DNA of 64,000 nt from Prorocentrum cordatum (GCA_963575745.1 CAUYUJ010015706.1:108501-172500); one strand, 5' to 3'; shown: positions 1-11,160, counted from the stretch's first letter. The notes: generated by a model from the letters alone, not told the origin. A program made the numbers and translations.

Positions 1-567
1 CCGACCGTAACGCACCAAACGTCCTCGGGCTCCCCATCCCCCCTGGGGGGACTCTCTTCTTTATTTTGGGGGGGGGATGGCAAAGTGGAAGCGGTAAAGC
101 AACCACCGAAACCACATGCTGTCTCTGCAAGATCCTGATGGCCCACATGGCCATACGGATCGAGATTGGCGCACATTGAAGCCAACAGATCAGCTGTGCG
201 GCGCGAGGCTCTTCACAGTCAACGTGGGAACCAACGTCTGAAAGCGCTAGAAGCTTCAAGTCCTGCGCGGCTCGAATTAGGTGAGCCATGCAGTCATGCA
301 GCTCGAGTCCCGAAGAAGGCCAGGGTATGGAAGGCGGGGACACGGGGAGGGCTAAGAAGATACAGATCCGCAACAAAAACAACCTCCACCAAAACGAGCG
401 CCGAAAAGAATGAGAGCCCCACAGAGGCCGCGCGCTGAGTCCTGCAAGATTCCACCAGCCCAGGGGGCAAAAGTGGTCGAGATTGTCCCGCATTGGGGTC
501 AACAGGGCGGCAGCTGCGGGCCTCGAGGCTCGTCGCGCTTTGCAGGACTATGTCACGCGAGATGCAC
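1..567. other. Unassigned sequence downstream of the carbonic anhydrase gene
   Basis: This stretch holds the 3' flank of the minus-strand carbonic anhydrase gene and the window edge. Short open frames on both strands show no recognisable domain and look like chance frames in GC-rich DNA. No polyadenylation signal or RNA gene is apparent. Confidence 0.5.
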
Positions 568-1869
568 CTACAAACGCTGCAGGTTGTCGGCCGCCAACTC
601 GTCACTGACGAGCTCGCGGGCCCCGTGCGCATGGAGATCATCGCTCATGTCGTCCTTCTGCTGCAGCATGTCTGCACACATCTTGTCGAAGGATGAAGCA
701 GAGATGAGGTGGCATTTGCGGTCGACCTGCCAAGTGATGGGGCTGTACGCAGAACACATCTCGTTGTCGCGGCTCGTGCCTGTGGTCGAGCCCGTGTAGT
801 AGGCGATGTCTGCGCCGAATCCTTGGGCGCCGAGCGGGTCCATGATCATGCCTCTCATCAGGTCGGGGTAGAAGTAGTCCTCGTCGTTGACGATGACGAA
901 CACTTGCGCCTGCACCCCGACCTTGTGCTGAAGCTCTCCGGCAAGATAGGTCCCCCCCCTGCAGAAGACTCCATCGTAGAAGGGCGTCTGGTACTGAAAC
1001 GGGGTGCCGCAGGCGCCGGCGGCCGAGTGCGGCCAGTGCACCTCGTAGGTCTCGCCGACGTGCATGCCGACGCAGTACGCCCACTCGTACTCGGTTGTGA
1101 ACTTGGGGTCGGCCTCGTCGAAGTGGTGGCACTGGAAGCCGAGGCGGGCTACGGCCAGGCGCCGCGTCAGGTCCTCTCCGCCATCATCCTCCTCGGAAAA
1201 ATTCCTGCCGGTGCCGTCCTCGTCGAACTGGCCCACGGAAAGGTGCTCGGCTCCGTAGTGCCAGTGCACGTTGACCGGGCAGAGGCCCCCCTCGAGGTAC
1301 GTCAGGTTCCAAGGTGTGGCATCGACGGCCATGCCGCCCATGTAGCCCTCGGTGACATTGGCGCCGGCCTGCTCGACGGCACCAACGATTGCGTCGGCGC
1401 AAGGGAAATTGTCGAAGCCGGAGGCCGTCGGCTTCGTGCCTTCGCATGGGTTGGCCGTGGTGATGACGCTCGTGTCTGGCGCCGGGATGATCTGGTAGTT
1501 GGCGACGTCGAAGGTTGCATCCGGCTGGCCGCAGCACCCCGCATCCTTGTACATGTCCTTCACAGCCCCGCACGTGTAGCCAGCGGGGCTATCGGCGCCG
1601 ACGGCCATCGGCACCGAGCCAAGCGCCGCGAGCCACCCCAGTGCGGCCGCGGACTGGTGCTTGTGGCCGGACAGCGCGAGCGCGAGCGAGAGAACCAGCG
1701 GGGCGGACCTCGACGCGCCGCTCGTGGGCAGCTCCTCGTCGGGGTCCGTCGTGGTTGCGTCGCACAGGTCTGAGTCGGCGTCGTCTGGGCAGACAGTGCC
1801 GAGCGCGGGCCACATGAACACCCCGAGCAGGACCGCCGCCGCCAGGGGGGACTTGCGTGCCGAACCCAT
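568..1869 (-). CDS. Delta-class carbonic anhydrase, secreted or organelle-targeted
   Basis: Predicted zinc enzyme of 433 residues that interconverts CO2 and bicarbonate, of the delta class known from diatoms (TWCA1) and dinoflagellates. Residues 197-209 read CPVNVHWHYGAEH, the diagnostic His-rich delta-CA motif. FQCHHF at 245-250 and GETYEVHWPH at 272-281 supply further His and Cys positions that fit zinc binding and disulphides. Residues 1-24 (MGSARKSPLAAAVLLGVFMW, then PALG) look like a signal peptide, and a second hydrophobic stretch lies at about 57-92, so the protein probably enters the secretory pathway. The frame stays open 44 codons further upstream to 2001, but the ATG at 1869 is preferred because it starts the signal peptide and lies just after a spliced-leader relict. 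No intron is visible. Class assignment is confident; location and activity are inferred. Confidence 0.88.
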   Translation of the reverse strand: MGSARKSPLAAAVLLGVFMWPALGTVCPDDADSDLCDATTTDPDEELPTSGASRSAPLVLSLALALSGHKHQSAAALGWLAALGSVPMAVGADSPAGYTCGAVKDMYKDAGCCGQPDATFDVANYQIIPAPDTSVITTANPCEGTKPTASGFDNFPCADAIVGAVEQAGANVTEGYMGGMAVDATPWNLTYLEGGLCPVNVHWHYGAEHLSVGQFDEDGTGRNFSEEDDGGEDLTRRLAVARLGFQCHHFDEADPKFTTEYEWAYCVGMHVGETYEVHWPHSAAGACGTPFQYQTPFYDGVFCRGGTYLAGELQHKVGVQAQVFVIVNDEDYFYPDLMRGMIMDPLGAQGFGADIAYYTGSTTGTSRDNEMCSAYSPITWQVDRKCHLISASSFDKMCADMLQQKDDMSDDLHAHGARELVSDELAADNLQRL

Positions 1870-1922
1870 ATGGGCGCTCTGGTGCGCTGGGATCCTCTCT
1901 CGCGCACTCTTGCCAGAAACAG

Positions 1923-1932
1923 CTTGAGCCAA
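1923..1932 (-). promoter_or_regulatory. Relict dinoflagellate spliced leader in the 5' UTR of the carbonic anhydrase gene
   Basis: The minus strand reads TTGGCTCAAG, identical to the last 10 nt of the dinoflagellate spliced leader, 53 nt before the start ATG. Relict leaders in genomic DNA mark mRNAs that were trans-spliced, reverse-transcribed and reinserted. Only 10 nt match, so chance is possible, but the position directly before a complete intron-free reading frame is what a retroposed gene predicts. Confidence 0.6.
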
Positions 1933-2067
1933 CCCCCGGGGGGGACTCTTATGTTGCCCTGTTACCTCGACAGGCCTCGGAAAAAAATAGCGAACACTCA
2001 TGCCACGTTAATCTGTCAACGCTTCCCCTTCCCCCCAATGTTCAAAGTTGGCGGTGGGTCTGATGAG

Positions 2068-4319
2068 TCCCACCAGCCCTTTGGGCGTGAGTGGTTTAGG
2101 GAGCTCTCTCTGTCCTCAACCCCCCTTCTTCCCCTTCGGGGAGGGGTTTACCCCTCCCCCTACCCCCTCCCCCTGGACCTGGAGAGGGAGTTCCGAGCGT
2201 CGTCAGGGGGGTCTTTTTCGACGCCTGGGAGGGCCAAAAAACGACGACCCTCACGAGGATTCTGGCCCCGAGGGGGGGGGGGAGTTTGGTGCCTCAGCTC
2301 GTCTTTGAAGCAAAAATCATTGATTTTACTACGGTGTTGGCCTCATGTTGGCCTTCTGAGGGGGCCGCGTTCCCTTTCCTTCATAGCAAAATCATTGATT
2401 TTACGAAGGTTTTGGGCTCATTTTGGTCAAATCAGGGGGCAGCGCTCATTTGCGCTTCTGAGGAGGTCGCAAGAGGCTCCAAGATGGACCCAAGAGGCCC
2501 CCAGGAGGCTCCCAAGAGGCCTCCAGGAGGCCCCCAAGAGGCCCCCAAGAGGCCCCAAGAGGTCCCCAAGAGGCTCCCTAGAGGCCCCCCAGAGGCCCCA
2601 AGAGGCTCCAAGAGGCCCCCAAGACGCCCCCAAGAGGCCCCCAAGAGGCCCCCAAGACGCCCCAAGAGGCTCCAAGAGGCCCCCAACAGGCCCCACGAGG
2701 AGCTCGAACGACTCACACCAGGACGAGAGACCCCAACGACTCACACCACGAGGAGCCCGAACGACTCACACCACAAGGAAGGGCCCGAACGACTCACACC
2801 AGGACGAGGCGCCCGAACGACTCACACCACGAGGAGCCCGAACGACTCACACCACGACGCGGGCCCCGAACGACTCACACCACGAGGAGCCCGAACGAGT
2901 TACACCAGGAGGAGGGGACCGAACGACTCACACACAAGGACGGGACTCACACCACGAGGAGCCCGAACGACTTACACACAATGAGGGGCCCGAAGGAGTC
3001 ACACAAGGAAGGACGAGGGGCCCCAACGACTCATACCACGAAGAGCTGGAACGACTCACATATCTGCAACGCACACAGACGCGAACTCTCGCTACGAGGA
3101 ACCCGAACGACTCACACTACGAGGAACCCGAACGACTCACACACAATGAGGGGCCCGAGGCACCCACACAAGGAAGGACGAGGCCCCCAAGAGGTCCCCA
3201 AGAGGCCCCAAGAGGCCCATCTGAGGCCCCCAAGAGGCTTCCAAGAAGCCCCAAGACGCCCCTCGTGGCCCCCAAAAGGCGCCCAAGAGACCACAAAGAG
3301 GCCCCCACGGGGCCCCGAGAGCTTCCAAGAGGCCCCCAAGACGCCCACGAGGAGGCCGAACGACTCACCCCAGGACGAGGGGCCCCAACGACTCACACCG
3401 CGAGGACCCCGAACAACTCACACACAAGGAGGGGCCCGAGCGACGTACACCAGGACGAGCGGTCCGAACGACTCACACCAGGATGAGGGGCCCGAACGAC
3501 TCACACCATGAGGAGCCCGAACGACTCGCACACAAGGAGGGGCCCGAACGACGCACACCAGGACCAGGGGCCCGAACGACTCACACTACGAGGAACCCGA
3601 ACGACTCACACACAATGAGGGGCCCGAGGCACTCACACAAGAAAGGACGAGGCCCCTCAGAGGCCCCCAAGACGCCCCCAGAGGCTCCCAAAAGCCCCCC
3701 AAGAGGCCCCCAAAAAGCCCCAAGACGCCGCAAGAGGCCCCCAAGAGGACCCCAAGAGACGTCCAAGAGGCCCCCAAGAGGCCTCGAGAGCCTCCACGAC
3801 GCCCCCAAGAGGCCCCACGAGGAGACCGAACGACTCAACCCAGGACGAGGCGCCCGAACGACTCACACCACGAGGAGCCCGAACGACTCACACCAGGACG
3901 AGGGCCCCGAACGACTCACACCACGAGGAGCCCGAACGACTCACACCAGGAGGAGGGGCCCGAACGACTCACACCAGGACGAGGGGCCCGAACAACTCAC
4001 ACCACGAGAAGCCCGAACGACTCACACCAGGACGAAGAGCCCGAACGACTCACACCACGAAGAGCCCGAACGACTCACACCAGGAAGAAGGGCCCGAAGG
4101 ACTCACACCAGCACGAGAGCTTTCTCTCCCTCCTCCTTCGCCTCGACCATCTCCCGCTCCCCCCACAAGGAAATTGTACAAGGAGGCGGGAGGAAGGAGG
4201 AACAGGGGAGATATGCGGGGGCAAGCGGACACACGCCTGAAAAACACGACTGTCGGCATGCTTCGCAAGAGTTGCTGTTGTGAGATGGGCTGGTGGGGAT
4301 ACGCGAAGCGTAAAGAATT
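2068..4319. repeat. Composite minisatellite element, copy A
   Basis: A 2.25 kb dispersed repeat whose second copy lies at 34516-35884. Both copies start TCCCACCAGCCCTTTGGGCG and end at GCGTAAAGAATT. Inside, in order: a pyrimidine-rich 5' part; two tandem copies of a segment containing AAAATCATTGATTTTAC; arrays of AGGCCCCCAAG-type units (about 2466-2700, 3180-3350, 3650-3810); and arrays of 25-30 bp units built on CGAACGACTCACACCA (about 2705-3180, 3360-3650, 3830-4115). Near the right end GGGCTGGTGGGGA (4287-4299) is an imperfect inverted copy of the left end. Long frames through it (1870-3486, 3483-4283) encode only monotonous THTTR.PNDSH or PRGPQEAPKR repeats, so it is treated as non-coding. 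Confidence 0.85.
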
Positions 4320-6400
4320 GTACTTCGACTGCAGTCTCCTCCGCGGGTGCCAACTTTGAATTTGGGGAAAAGGGGGGAGTGTCCATGAGTTGTTCCCCTC
4401 TAGCGAAGCGCTATTGGGAAAAAATGAGGCTCTCAGGACGGGGCCCCGAGGACGAGGGGCCTCCATCAGTGTAAATTCGACCTTGGATCCCTTCCTGGCC
4501 CCAGCGCCCCATCCATGGAGGCAGTGGATCGGGTCGGAGGATCGCGCAGCATCGCCAATGCATCGCCGATGCATCGCCCATGCACCGGCGACGTTGGCGA
4601 TGCACCAGCGCAATCGGGGCGGAGAATACCAGCTCCGCATCGAGCCGCATCAGCGATGCGGCGCGATCCTCCAACTCCACCCACTCGGACCCCAGTGGGG
4701 AGGCCTGGAATCCCTCGGCGATGCAAAGATGGGGCCGTCAGGGATGGGGCCGTGTGGACGAGGGGCCTCAGACAGTGTGAATTCAACCTGGAATCCCTTC
4801 CCATCTTCAGGGCCCCTCTCCTCAGCCGCCTGCTCGCAGGAGTGACCCTAGGCAAGAGTGGCCCTTGGTGCGCGGCTGTCGGGGGGCGCGGGGCGGCCAG
4901 GCCCAAGCGCGCAGGCCGCTGCCACCGCATCGCATTCGGCGATCTGGAGAACCCAATAGGCTCGCACAAAGGTCACCCTGGCGAAGGGTCACTCTTACAA
5001 GTAGCCGCCAACCCAGACATGCGATGCCCTGTCTTCTTCTCAAGACCCAAGACGGGGTCCGCGGAAGCCCCGACCCTTTCCCGAGGGCCAGCGTGTCGTC
5101 CCGGGTCCTTTCCTGACGGCCTGCGGGGCTCGGCGAGGACGCCCCCGAAGGCCAACAGCAGCCAAACACCTTCCGTCGTGATATTGTTCACGACGCGAGC
5201 GTTGTCTGGAAATCCCTCTGGGAACCATCTCTGAACCGCCGACGGCCGCCTGGCCCGGCCGGGCGGCCAGCGCCTGGGCGATCACCGTGCGCGACTGCTC
5301 CCGCGGGCCCTTCCTCGCGGGCGGCGCCACAGGGCCCGAGTCCGCGCCAGCGCCACCCGCCGTGGGGTTGAAGAAGGCTGGGGCGGCCATGGCCTGGCGG
5401 GCGCGTGCGGGCTCGCGCTCGGCCAGGCGCGGACATCCTAACGTCTCGAGCACCTCGGGGCAGAGGCTTCTCGCAGCTTTCGGCCTCTGGATGGCCCTCG
5501 CCGGGCCCCGGGACCGTTCCGAGACGACTCGGGACAAAGAGCTGGCCCTGGGGAACAGGTGCGGGCCTCGAGGGGCCCCGTGCTGAGAAACTCAAGACAT
5601 CGGATGCCTGGGAACGGCGCGGCTGCGGGGGCCGCCTGCTCCGGTCGAGGGCATATCGTACCCCTCCCCCTCGTGCCTCCTGCATACTCCCTGGGACGGC
5701 GCCAACTGCTATCTGCACCGATCCTGGCCAGGCCCATCCTGGGCCCAGGATCGGTCCGTTCGCCCCCCTGGCTCGGCCAGGAATCGGATAGGGGATCGAC
5801 TACACAAATGATATACTCCAAGATTGGCTTTCCCCCCGAATATGCAAGAAACGCGTAGAGAATGTCCGTAGAACCGCAGGGCCTTATGCGCACTTTTCGC
5901 AGATTCGGCGGGAAAAAACAATTTTGGGATAAATCAATTCTGCAATCGATCCCCCACTCGGCCAGGAAGGCGTATGCACCGCTCCATGGGGCCCCCGCTC
6001 CACCTGGCCAGGATCGGCGTAAGCGGGTGTACATGTGACGCCGCCACGTCCGCCCCATGCACCTCCAGCCCTGCTGCATCGGGCAGCTGCCGCTCCTGCT
6101 GATGCTGCCTCCTCGTTCTCGCCCTCGCCACTGCAGGAGGCACTGCCGCTGCCGTCGTCGGTGCCGCTGTTGCCCCCCTATCACCCCATGTGAGCGGCGA
6201 TCGCAGCCGGGTCTTACGCTAGGTAACATAGGAACCTTACGCCGCGGCTTACGCGGGCCGCCAGCGCGGCACGCCACATTGGAGACGAGGGCGCTTACGC
6301 GTGACCTTACGCGGGCAGTTTACGCGCCAGTGTCGGCGCAAACGACCCCGTTCTCTTTCTTCGCCAATGTGGTGATGCTACGTGCTCGACCGTGGACCCC
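4320..6400. other. GC-rich unassigned region with short internal duplications
   Basis: No recognisable gene. Two related segments around 4440-4500 and 4745-4815 share an ACGAGGGGCCTC core followed by a GAATTC or AAATTC-like stretch and a TCCCTTCC end. At 4550-4605 the motif GATGCATCGCC and variants repeats several times. At 6214-6321 the hexamer TTACGC occurs six times. Open frames on both strands have the composition of random GC-rich DNA. Confidence 0.45.
4853..5005. repeat. Foldback-type repeat, copy 1
   Basis: The left end AGAGTGGCCCTTGGTGCG is imperfectly inverted at the right end (CGCACAAAGGTCACCCT and following GTCACTCTT). A related segment at 7910-8010 has the same layout, which suggests a small inverted-repeat transposable element. 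Boundaries are approximate. Confidence 0.4.
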
Positions 6401-8408
6401 TTGGCTACCCGTCGGCCTTGAGCAGTCTTCGGCGGTGCTTGCTGGTCTATTGGCGACCTTCGGCGGTCTCCGGCGGTTTTCGGCGGCTGCCGGCGGCCAT
6501 GTGATAGCTGGAGAGCTCCGTGCGCAGGCGACTCCGATCGCGAGAGCATCTAAAACACTGGGCACCAGCCTTGGATACACGTGAAATACGAGGAGACATG
6601 CAGCGCCACCCTTCCTCTGATCGGGAGATCGTCACCGTACGCGTACCAAGCGAATTGAAGGACTTGGAAATGCGCGCGCCAGAACGAACTGGAAACCAAA
6701 GTTCGCCTGTGCCTTAAGACCAGTACTGGAATCGCCTCTGAAATATAAGCAGCAACAACATCGAAATCGCGACGAGGCGCGACCACCAAATCCCGGGAAG
6801 GAGGGGGAGGAAGGAGCAGTAAGGAACCAAGAGCGAGGAGGGAAGATCGAGAACCATGCCTTCCACCGTTGGTTTTCTTCGTCGCGAACGACCCTGGGAG
6901 TCGCGAGAGAGCCAGGCCACAACAGGGGGAGCCCACGCCCGCCGATCAGACAGCGCATGCGCCGACTGTTGGCGGGGCAATGAAGGAACGCCAAGAGGCA
7001 AGAGGCCCGAGCACTGCTCAGCCTGGGAGCCCGCCGGGGGAGCCCACAGGAAGACTGCCGCCCATGCCTGGTGGTGGGTTCCCTGAATTGTGCTTGTGTG
7101 TCGCGCGCCCGCACAGCAGCTGGTCACCACGCACAGAAGTTGAATAGAACAGAATAGCCTTCCGCCAGTGGTGATGCTGCCATGCGTCTTTCATCATCCG
7201 AACTATGCGCGGAAAGATAATACTGGAAGATGGAGGTGACGAAAAGCACGACAGTTAACGGAAAAAAGAAGGGAGGCGTCTCGGGGAAGACTTCATCCCT
7301 TGTCAAGCGAAAGAAGACCACGATGTTTGGCAGCGACTGCGGAGAAAGATCCTGCTCCGCTGCTGGGAAAATCAAAAGTCACAGAGACCTGAACGAAGAG
7401 AAAGGTAATGATGATATCAACGATGACGAGGAGAAGCGGGGCCAGAGACACAAGAATGCGGCAAATCCCAGAACCCCGGGAGATGGGGAAGGAACAGGAA
7501 GAGAAGTCCACTGGGACTGCTCAAAGCCCTCTCGAAACCTCCCAGGACCCTCCTCCCAATGGACCCTGGACGTTCCTGGAGGTCCCCCAGGGCCTGCCTC
7601 ACGGAAGACCAGTGGGCGAGCAAGGTGAAACAAGGCGCCGATGCGTCGAATCTCAGCACGGCGAGACTCGAATCGGCGGTCGATGTTCCCACCGACTCCT
7701 ACGATGCTGCCGATCCACCAGCGCGGCAGCAGTTTGCCGACAGGGCCTCGGAGCAAGCGGAGCTGCTTGCTCCCACCACCGTGGGCGCGCCGATCCCGCT
7801 GGCGCGCCCCAGCGCAGGCCGAAACGGGCTCGGCCCAACCAGCGTGCACGGCGAAACCCTGCGCTTTGCCCACTCTCCGTCCCTCGGATGCACACACCGG
7901 AGACCGTAGGCAACAGTGGCCTTTGGTGCGAGGTTTTGCGGCGGCAGGTCTAAGCGCACGAGGGGGGAACCCTTGCTGGCCCGCACCAAAGTTCACTCTG
8001 GCCAAGGGCGGCCCCTTCGCGTAGCCGATCCCACGCTAAAGACCCCAAGTCCTGTGCCTTGGGTGGGTTTACATGCGTTCTTGAATTCCCTAGGGCCCAG
8101 AGAACTCGGGCTGCAAGGCGCAAGGCCGAAAAGAACCTCCAGAGACCAAAACGATGGTCTGGGCCTGTGGAGTTTTGTTTGTTAGCCTTGCGCGCTCGGG
8201 TTTGGGACTTGCGCGTGAGGATGTTGGCCTTGCACGTCGGTTGTGTTGGCCTTGCGCGTCGGTTGTTTGGGTCTTGCGCGTGGGGGCCTTGGCGTTGCTG
8301 CGCGCACGGGCGCAGGCCTCGCCAACGAGGCCTCGAGGTCCCCAAAAGAGCCCCACGACGACCACGGCGGACCACGACGAACGAGAACGACGACGAGACG
8401 AGATGACG
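6401..8408. other. Unassigned region
   Basis: No protein family, RNA gene or large repeat was recognised. The 7910-8010 segment is a foldback repeat (listed separately), and 8218-8300 contains three or four imperfect ~21-bp tandem units built on TTGGCCTTGCGCGTCGG. Open frames of 90-210 codons occur on both strands but overlap each other and carry no motif. Confidence 0.4.
7910..8010. repeat. Foldback-type repeat, copy 2
   Basis: ACAGTGGCCTTTGGTGCG at the left and its inverted counterpart CGCACCAAAGTTCACTCT at the right enclose a short GC-rich loop. It matches the layout of 4853-5005. It has no coding capacity and could be a non-autonomous element. Confidence 0.45.
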
Positions 8409-8460
8409 CAGACTTAACACTGGTTTAAATTTCGCAGACTTAACACTGGTTTAAATTTCG
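8409..8460. repeat. Perfect 26-bp tandem duplication
   Basis: Two adjacent identical copies (8409-8434 and 8435-8460) of an AT-rich unit containing CTTAACACTGGTTTAAATTT. It stands out against GC-rich surroundings. The identity suggests recent duplication. Confidence 0.9.
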
Positions 8461-9019
8461 AGGGCCCGAGAGGTCCTCGACGTTGCCCGACGTACTGCGT
8501 GATGGATTACGTGCCGCGGCTGGTCACAAGTGGTACCCTGGGACCGAAACGGCCCCTCTGAGGACAATCAACCTTGAGCGCCCGCGCCGACAACACCACA
8601 ATGCCGAGGCGGCCCCAACCCATCGTCGGCGACGCCAGCGTGTCCGCCGCGGCCAGCACAACGGCGGCGTCTAGGTGGGCGCTCATGTCTTCAACCTTTC
8701 TGCGCTCCTCCTCCACCTCCTTCCTAGCCGCCGTCCCGGTTCGAGGGGCCTGGGTGCTCCCAGGTAGCGGCCCCTCACATGGAGGACAGCCGCAACGCGC
8801 CGCACGCCAACAGCCCGCCATAGTGCTGCTTCGCGGCTGCGTTGGCCCCCGCCACGCGGGCAGGGCTCGCAAGCCTGCTTTGCATCGACGGACCAGAGCG
8901 GACCGTGCCCGCGCTCGCGTCCTCCTCCACGTGGAGGCGGCTCGACGATTGCTACAACAGCATCACAGTCGACAGCCACGAGTGCGACCAGAGATTCACA
9001 TCCAAGTCCGCCGTCTCGT

Positions 9020-10383
9020 GGGCTCCTGCTGGGCCGCCGTGGCCCTGTGGAGTCTGCTCTTGCAAGAAATGGCACGACTGCGTGGACTGCCGCCAGTGTG
9101 GCTCGCCCAAGCAAGATCTCCCTCCCTGGCGCAAACCTCCTCGACGTCCTGGTAGTGCACCTCCGTCGCAGGATGGCGTCCGTGGCAAGGGCAAGAGCAA
9201 GGACTAGGCAGCTGGCAAGGAGAAAGCTACACTGGCCCTACGAGATGCGTCTACGTCTGGAAGCTCACAAGCCAAGGACCCGGCGAAGGAGGCGTCCGAA
9301 CGGACGATGATGCCCGTTGGCGACGAGCACCGCTCGGCCAAGGACTTGCTCCACATTCGTCGTGCTCTTCCACAGGTTGCTCGCGTGCGTCCCCGGCGGA
9401 GGGCGCCTCTTGGGACCCAGGCATCCGAGGCGGAGCTAGAGACCTACGGTACAAGGAGCAGGTCTCGGCACGCTTGGAAGCCTTGAATACGATTATCCTC
9501 GACAGATACGACGCTGGCGAGAGCTACGACCATGCCGTGTTGGAGTTTGCTCCGACGCTGCCCATGCTGTTCAGCGCGAGGGGTCTGAAGGCCCAGCTCG
9601 GCAAGCAGGAGGAGGCCCGCGAGATGGCCGAGCGCCGCCTCCAAAGGCGCAAGAGGTGAAGGTTGACCTGCAGACAAAGGCGAAGCAGGCGATCCTCGAC
9701 GTCGAGCTGGCCCAGCGCGACCTCGAGCACATGAACAAGACGATCGTGGAGCTGAAGGCCGAGACGGAGGCCGCCAAGAAGCCTCCAAAGAGGGCGGTTG
9801 CTGCTGCTGTGCCTGCGGGCTGGGCGCCTGGCGCCCGGGCTGCTGCCGCGGGGGCAGCGGGAGGTGTCCTGCCTATGTCGGCCCCCCTGGCAGCGCACCA
9901 GGCCCAGATCGCCGCCATGATGGCGCAGCTGCAGGGCTTCCAGGGCGTCATCCACCAGCTGCAGATGCAGGCTGGGGGTGGGGTCGAGGTCCCCGTGCCG
10001 CAGCCCCGCGCGGCGATCGCGGAGCAGCCTGCCCAGGCGGCAGCGCCAGCCCCAGCGGTGGCCACAGGAGGCAACCCAGCAGTTGCTGCTGCCACGACGG
10101 CCCAGGCTGCAGCACGAGCCGAAGTGGCTCATGGCAGTCCAGCGGCTGCCGCTGCAGGTGGCGCCGAGGCCGAAGCCCGTGGACGTGCTGTGGGGGACAA
10201 CGCAAGTCGCTCGCGCAGGCGCGAGTCCAGACGTGCTGCGAGCCAACAGCGCCGAGAGCCCAGTCAGCCCCCACGTGGACGAAGATCGCTATCACGGAGC
10301 GCGCCCCGAGCAGCCGAATCGGGAAACATCTGGCGGCCGCTGCGCGTCGTGAGGGTCCGGCAGATCTACGTGACTCTGAAGTG
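9020..10383 (+). pseudogene. LINE remnant B, ORF1 (Zn-finger and coiled-coil protein), frameshifted
   Basis: Remains of an ORF1-type nucleic-acid-binding protein. Frame 8842-9207 contains PWPCGVCSCKKWHDC and then VDCRQCGSP, a cluster of closely spaced Cys resembling the zinc fingers at the start of many dinoflagellate LINE ORF1 proteins. After frameshifts the product continues in 9474-9659 and 9656-10384, with a probable coiled coil (LQTKAKQAILDVELAQRDLE), an Ala/Pro-rich middle and an Arg/Ser-rich basic tail (SRSRRRESRRAASQQRR). At least two frame changes are needed, so the copy is dead. The link to the endonuclease remnant downstream is inferred from order and strand. Confidence 0.5.
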
Positions 10384-10399
10384 ACCCCCTCTGACCAGC

Positions 10400-11160
10400 G
10401 GCCGCTTGCCGACATGCGTGACTTTAGCGCCTTTCCTGTTCATGGAGCTGTCGAGCACATTCGGTAACAACGGCCTTTTCAAGTTGATCAGTTGTGTGAA
10501 GGTGCTCTTGCTAAGTACTTCCACCCAGCTACCTCCGAGTTGCTGCAGCAGCACAGCATGTACCATACCTCGTCCTCCTTCTTCCCACTTGCATTCTGGT
10601 CTATAGTGATGGAGAACTGGTGGGGCTGAACACACTCACAGTTCGTTCGCGCCTGCATATGTGCTCGTAACTGCTTCTAAATACTTCAATGGCTCTCGTG
10701 ATTCAAGATGAGAGGACTCATATCTGATGTGGTCACTGAAGAAATGAAGGGTCTCTTCCCCTCCTCCTAAAGCTCTGACGAGCCGAGATTCTCGCTGCTG
10801 ACTGGTACCATCATTGTTGTGCTGCGCCTTCACTCTATGAAGACTCCAAGGGTCTTGATGGGGTCTCAGAACTTTGAGGTTACTAACTCAGGGTGTATGA
10901 TTATCCGGTCCAAGATCAAGCTTTTATTTGCTACTTGTACTAATGAGGGTGGCATGCCCGCAGCCACCAAGGAAAGGATATAATGAGTTGGCTGACAGCA
11001 TTGCTCGTTTGACTGGCACGGGCTTGATGCCCAGCATCGAGTACATGCCCTCTGCTGCTCTGCTATTTGATTCCTCGGCTCTAGCGCGGGCGTGGCTGTA
11101 TGCGGAGCGTTCCGAGGGCCTGCCGTGCATCACAAAGGCTAACGCCTTAAGGATCAAAAG
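10400..11160 (+). pseudogene. LINE remnant B, degraded RNase H tail
   Basis: Around 10975-11160 a + frame reads YNELADSIARLTGTG and continues open through FDSSALARAWLYAERSEG. NELAD fits the last catalytic Asp region of an RNase H domain. The upstream part of the domain is not readable in one frame. It lies before the endonuclease remnant, an order I recall from other dinoflagellate LINE polyproteins. Assignment rests on a short motif and its context. Confidence 0.4.

Noticed and set aside
568-2001. Starting the carbonic anhydrase at the first in-frame start (2001).
   Set aside because: The 44 extra codons have no signal-peptide character and span the spliced-leader relict; the ATG at 1869 begins a typical signal peptide.
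2466-3810. Regularly spaced repeats considered as a CRISPR array.
   Set aside because: Units are contiguous or imperfect without unique spacers, and the genome is eukaryotic.
1870-4283. Very long + frames (538 and 266 codons) across repeat copy A, and 419 and 286 codons across copy B, reading THTTRSPNDSH and PRGPQEAPKR repeats.
   Set aside because: They are created by minisatellite units whose length keeps frames open, occur in more than one frame and on both strands, and differ between the two copies. There is no domain or conserved start.
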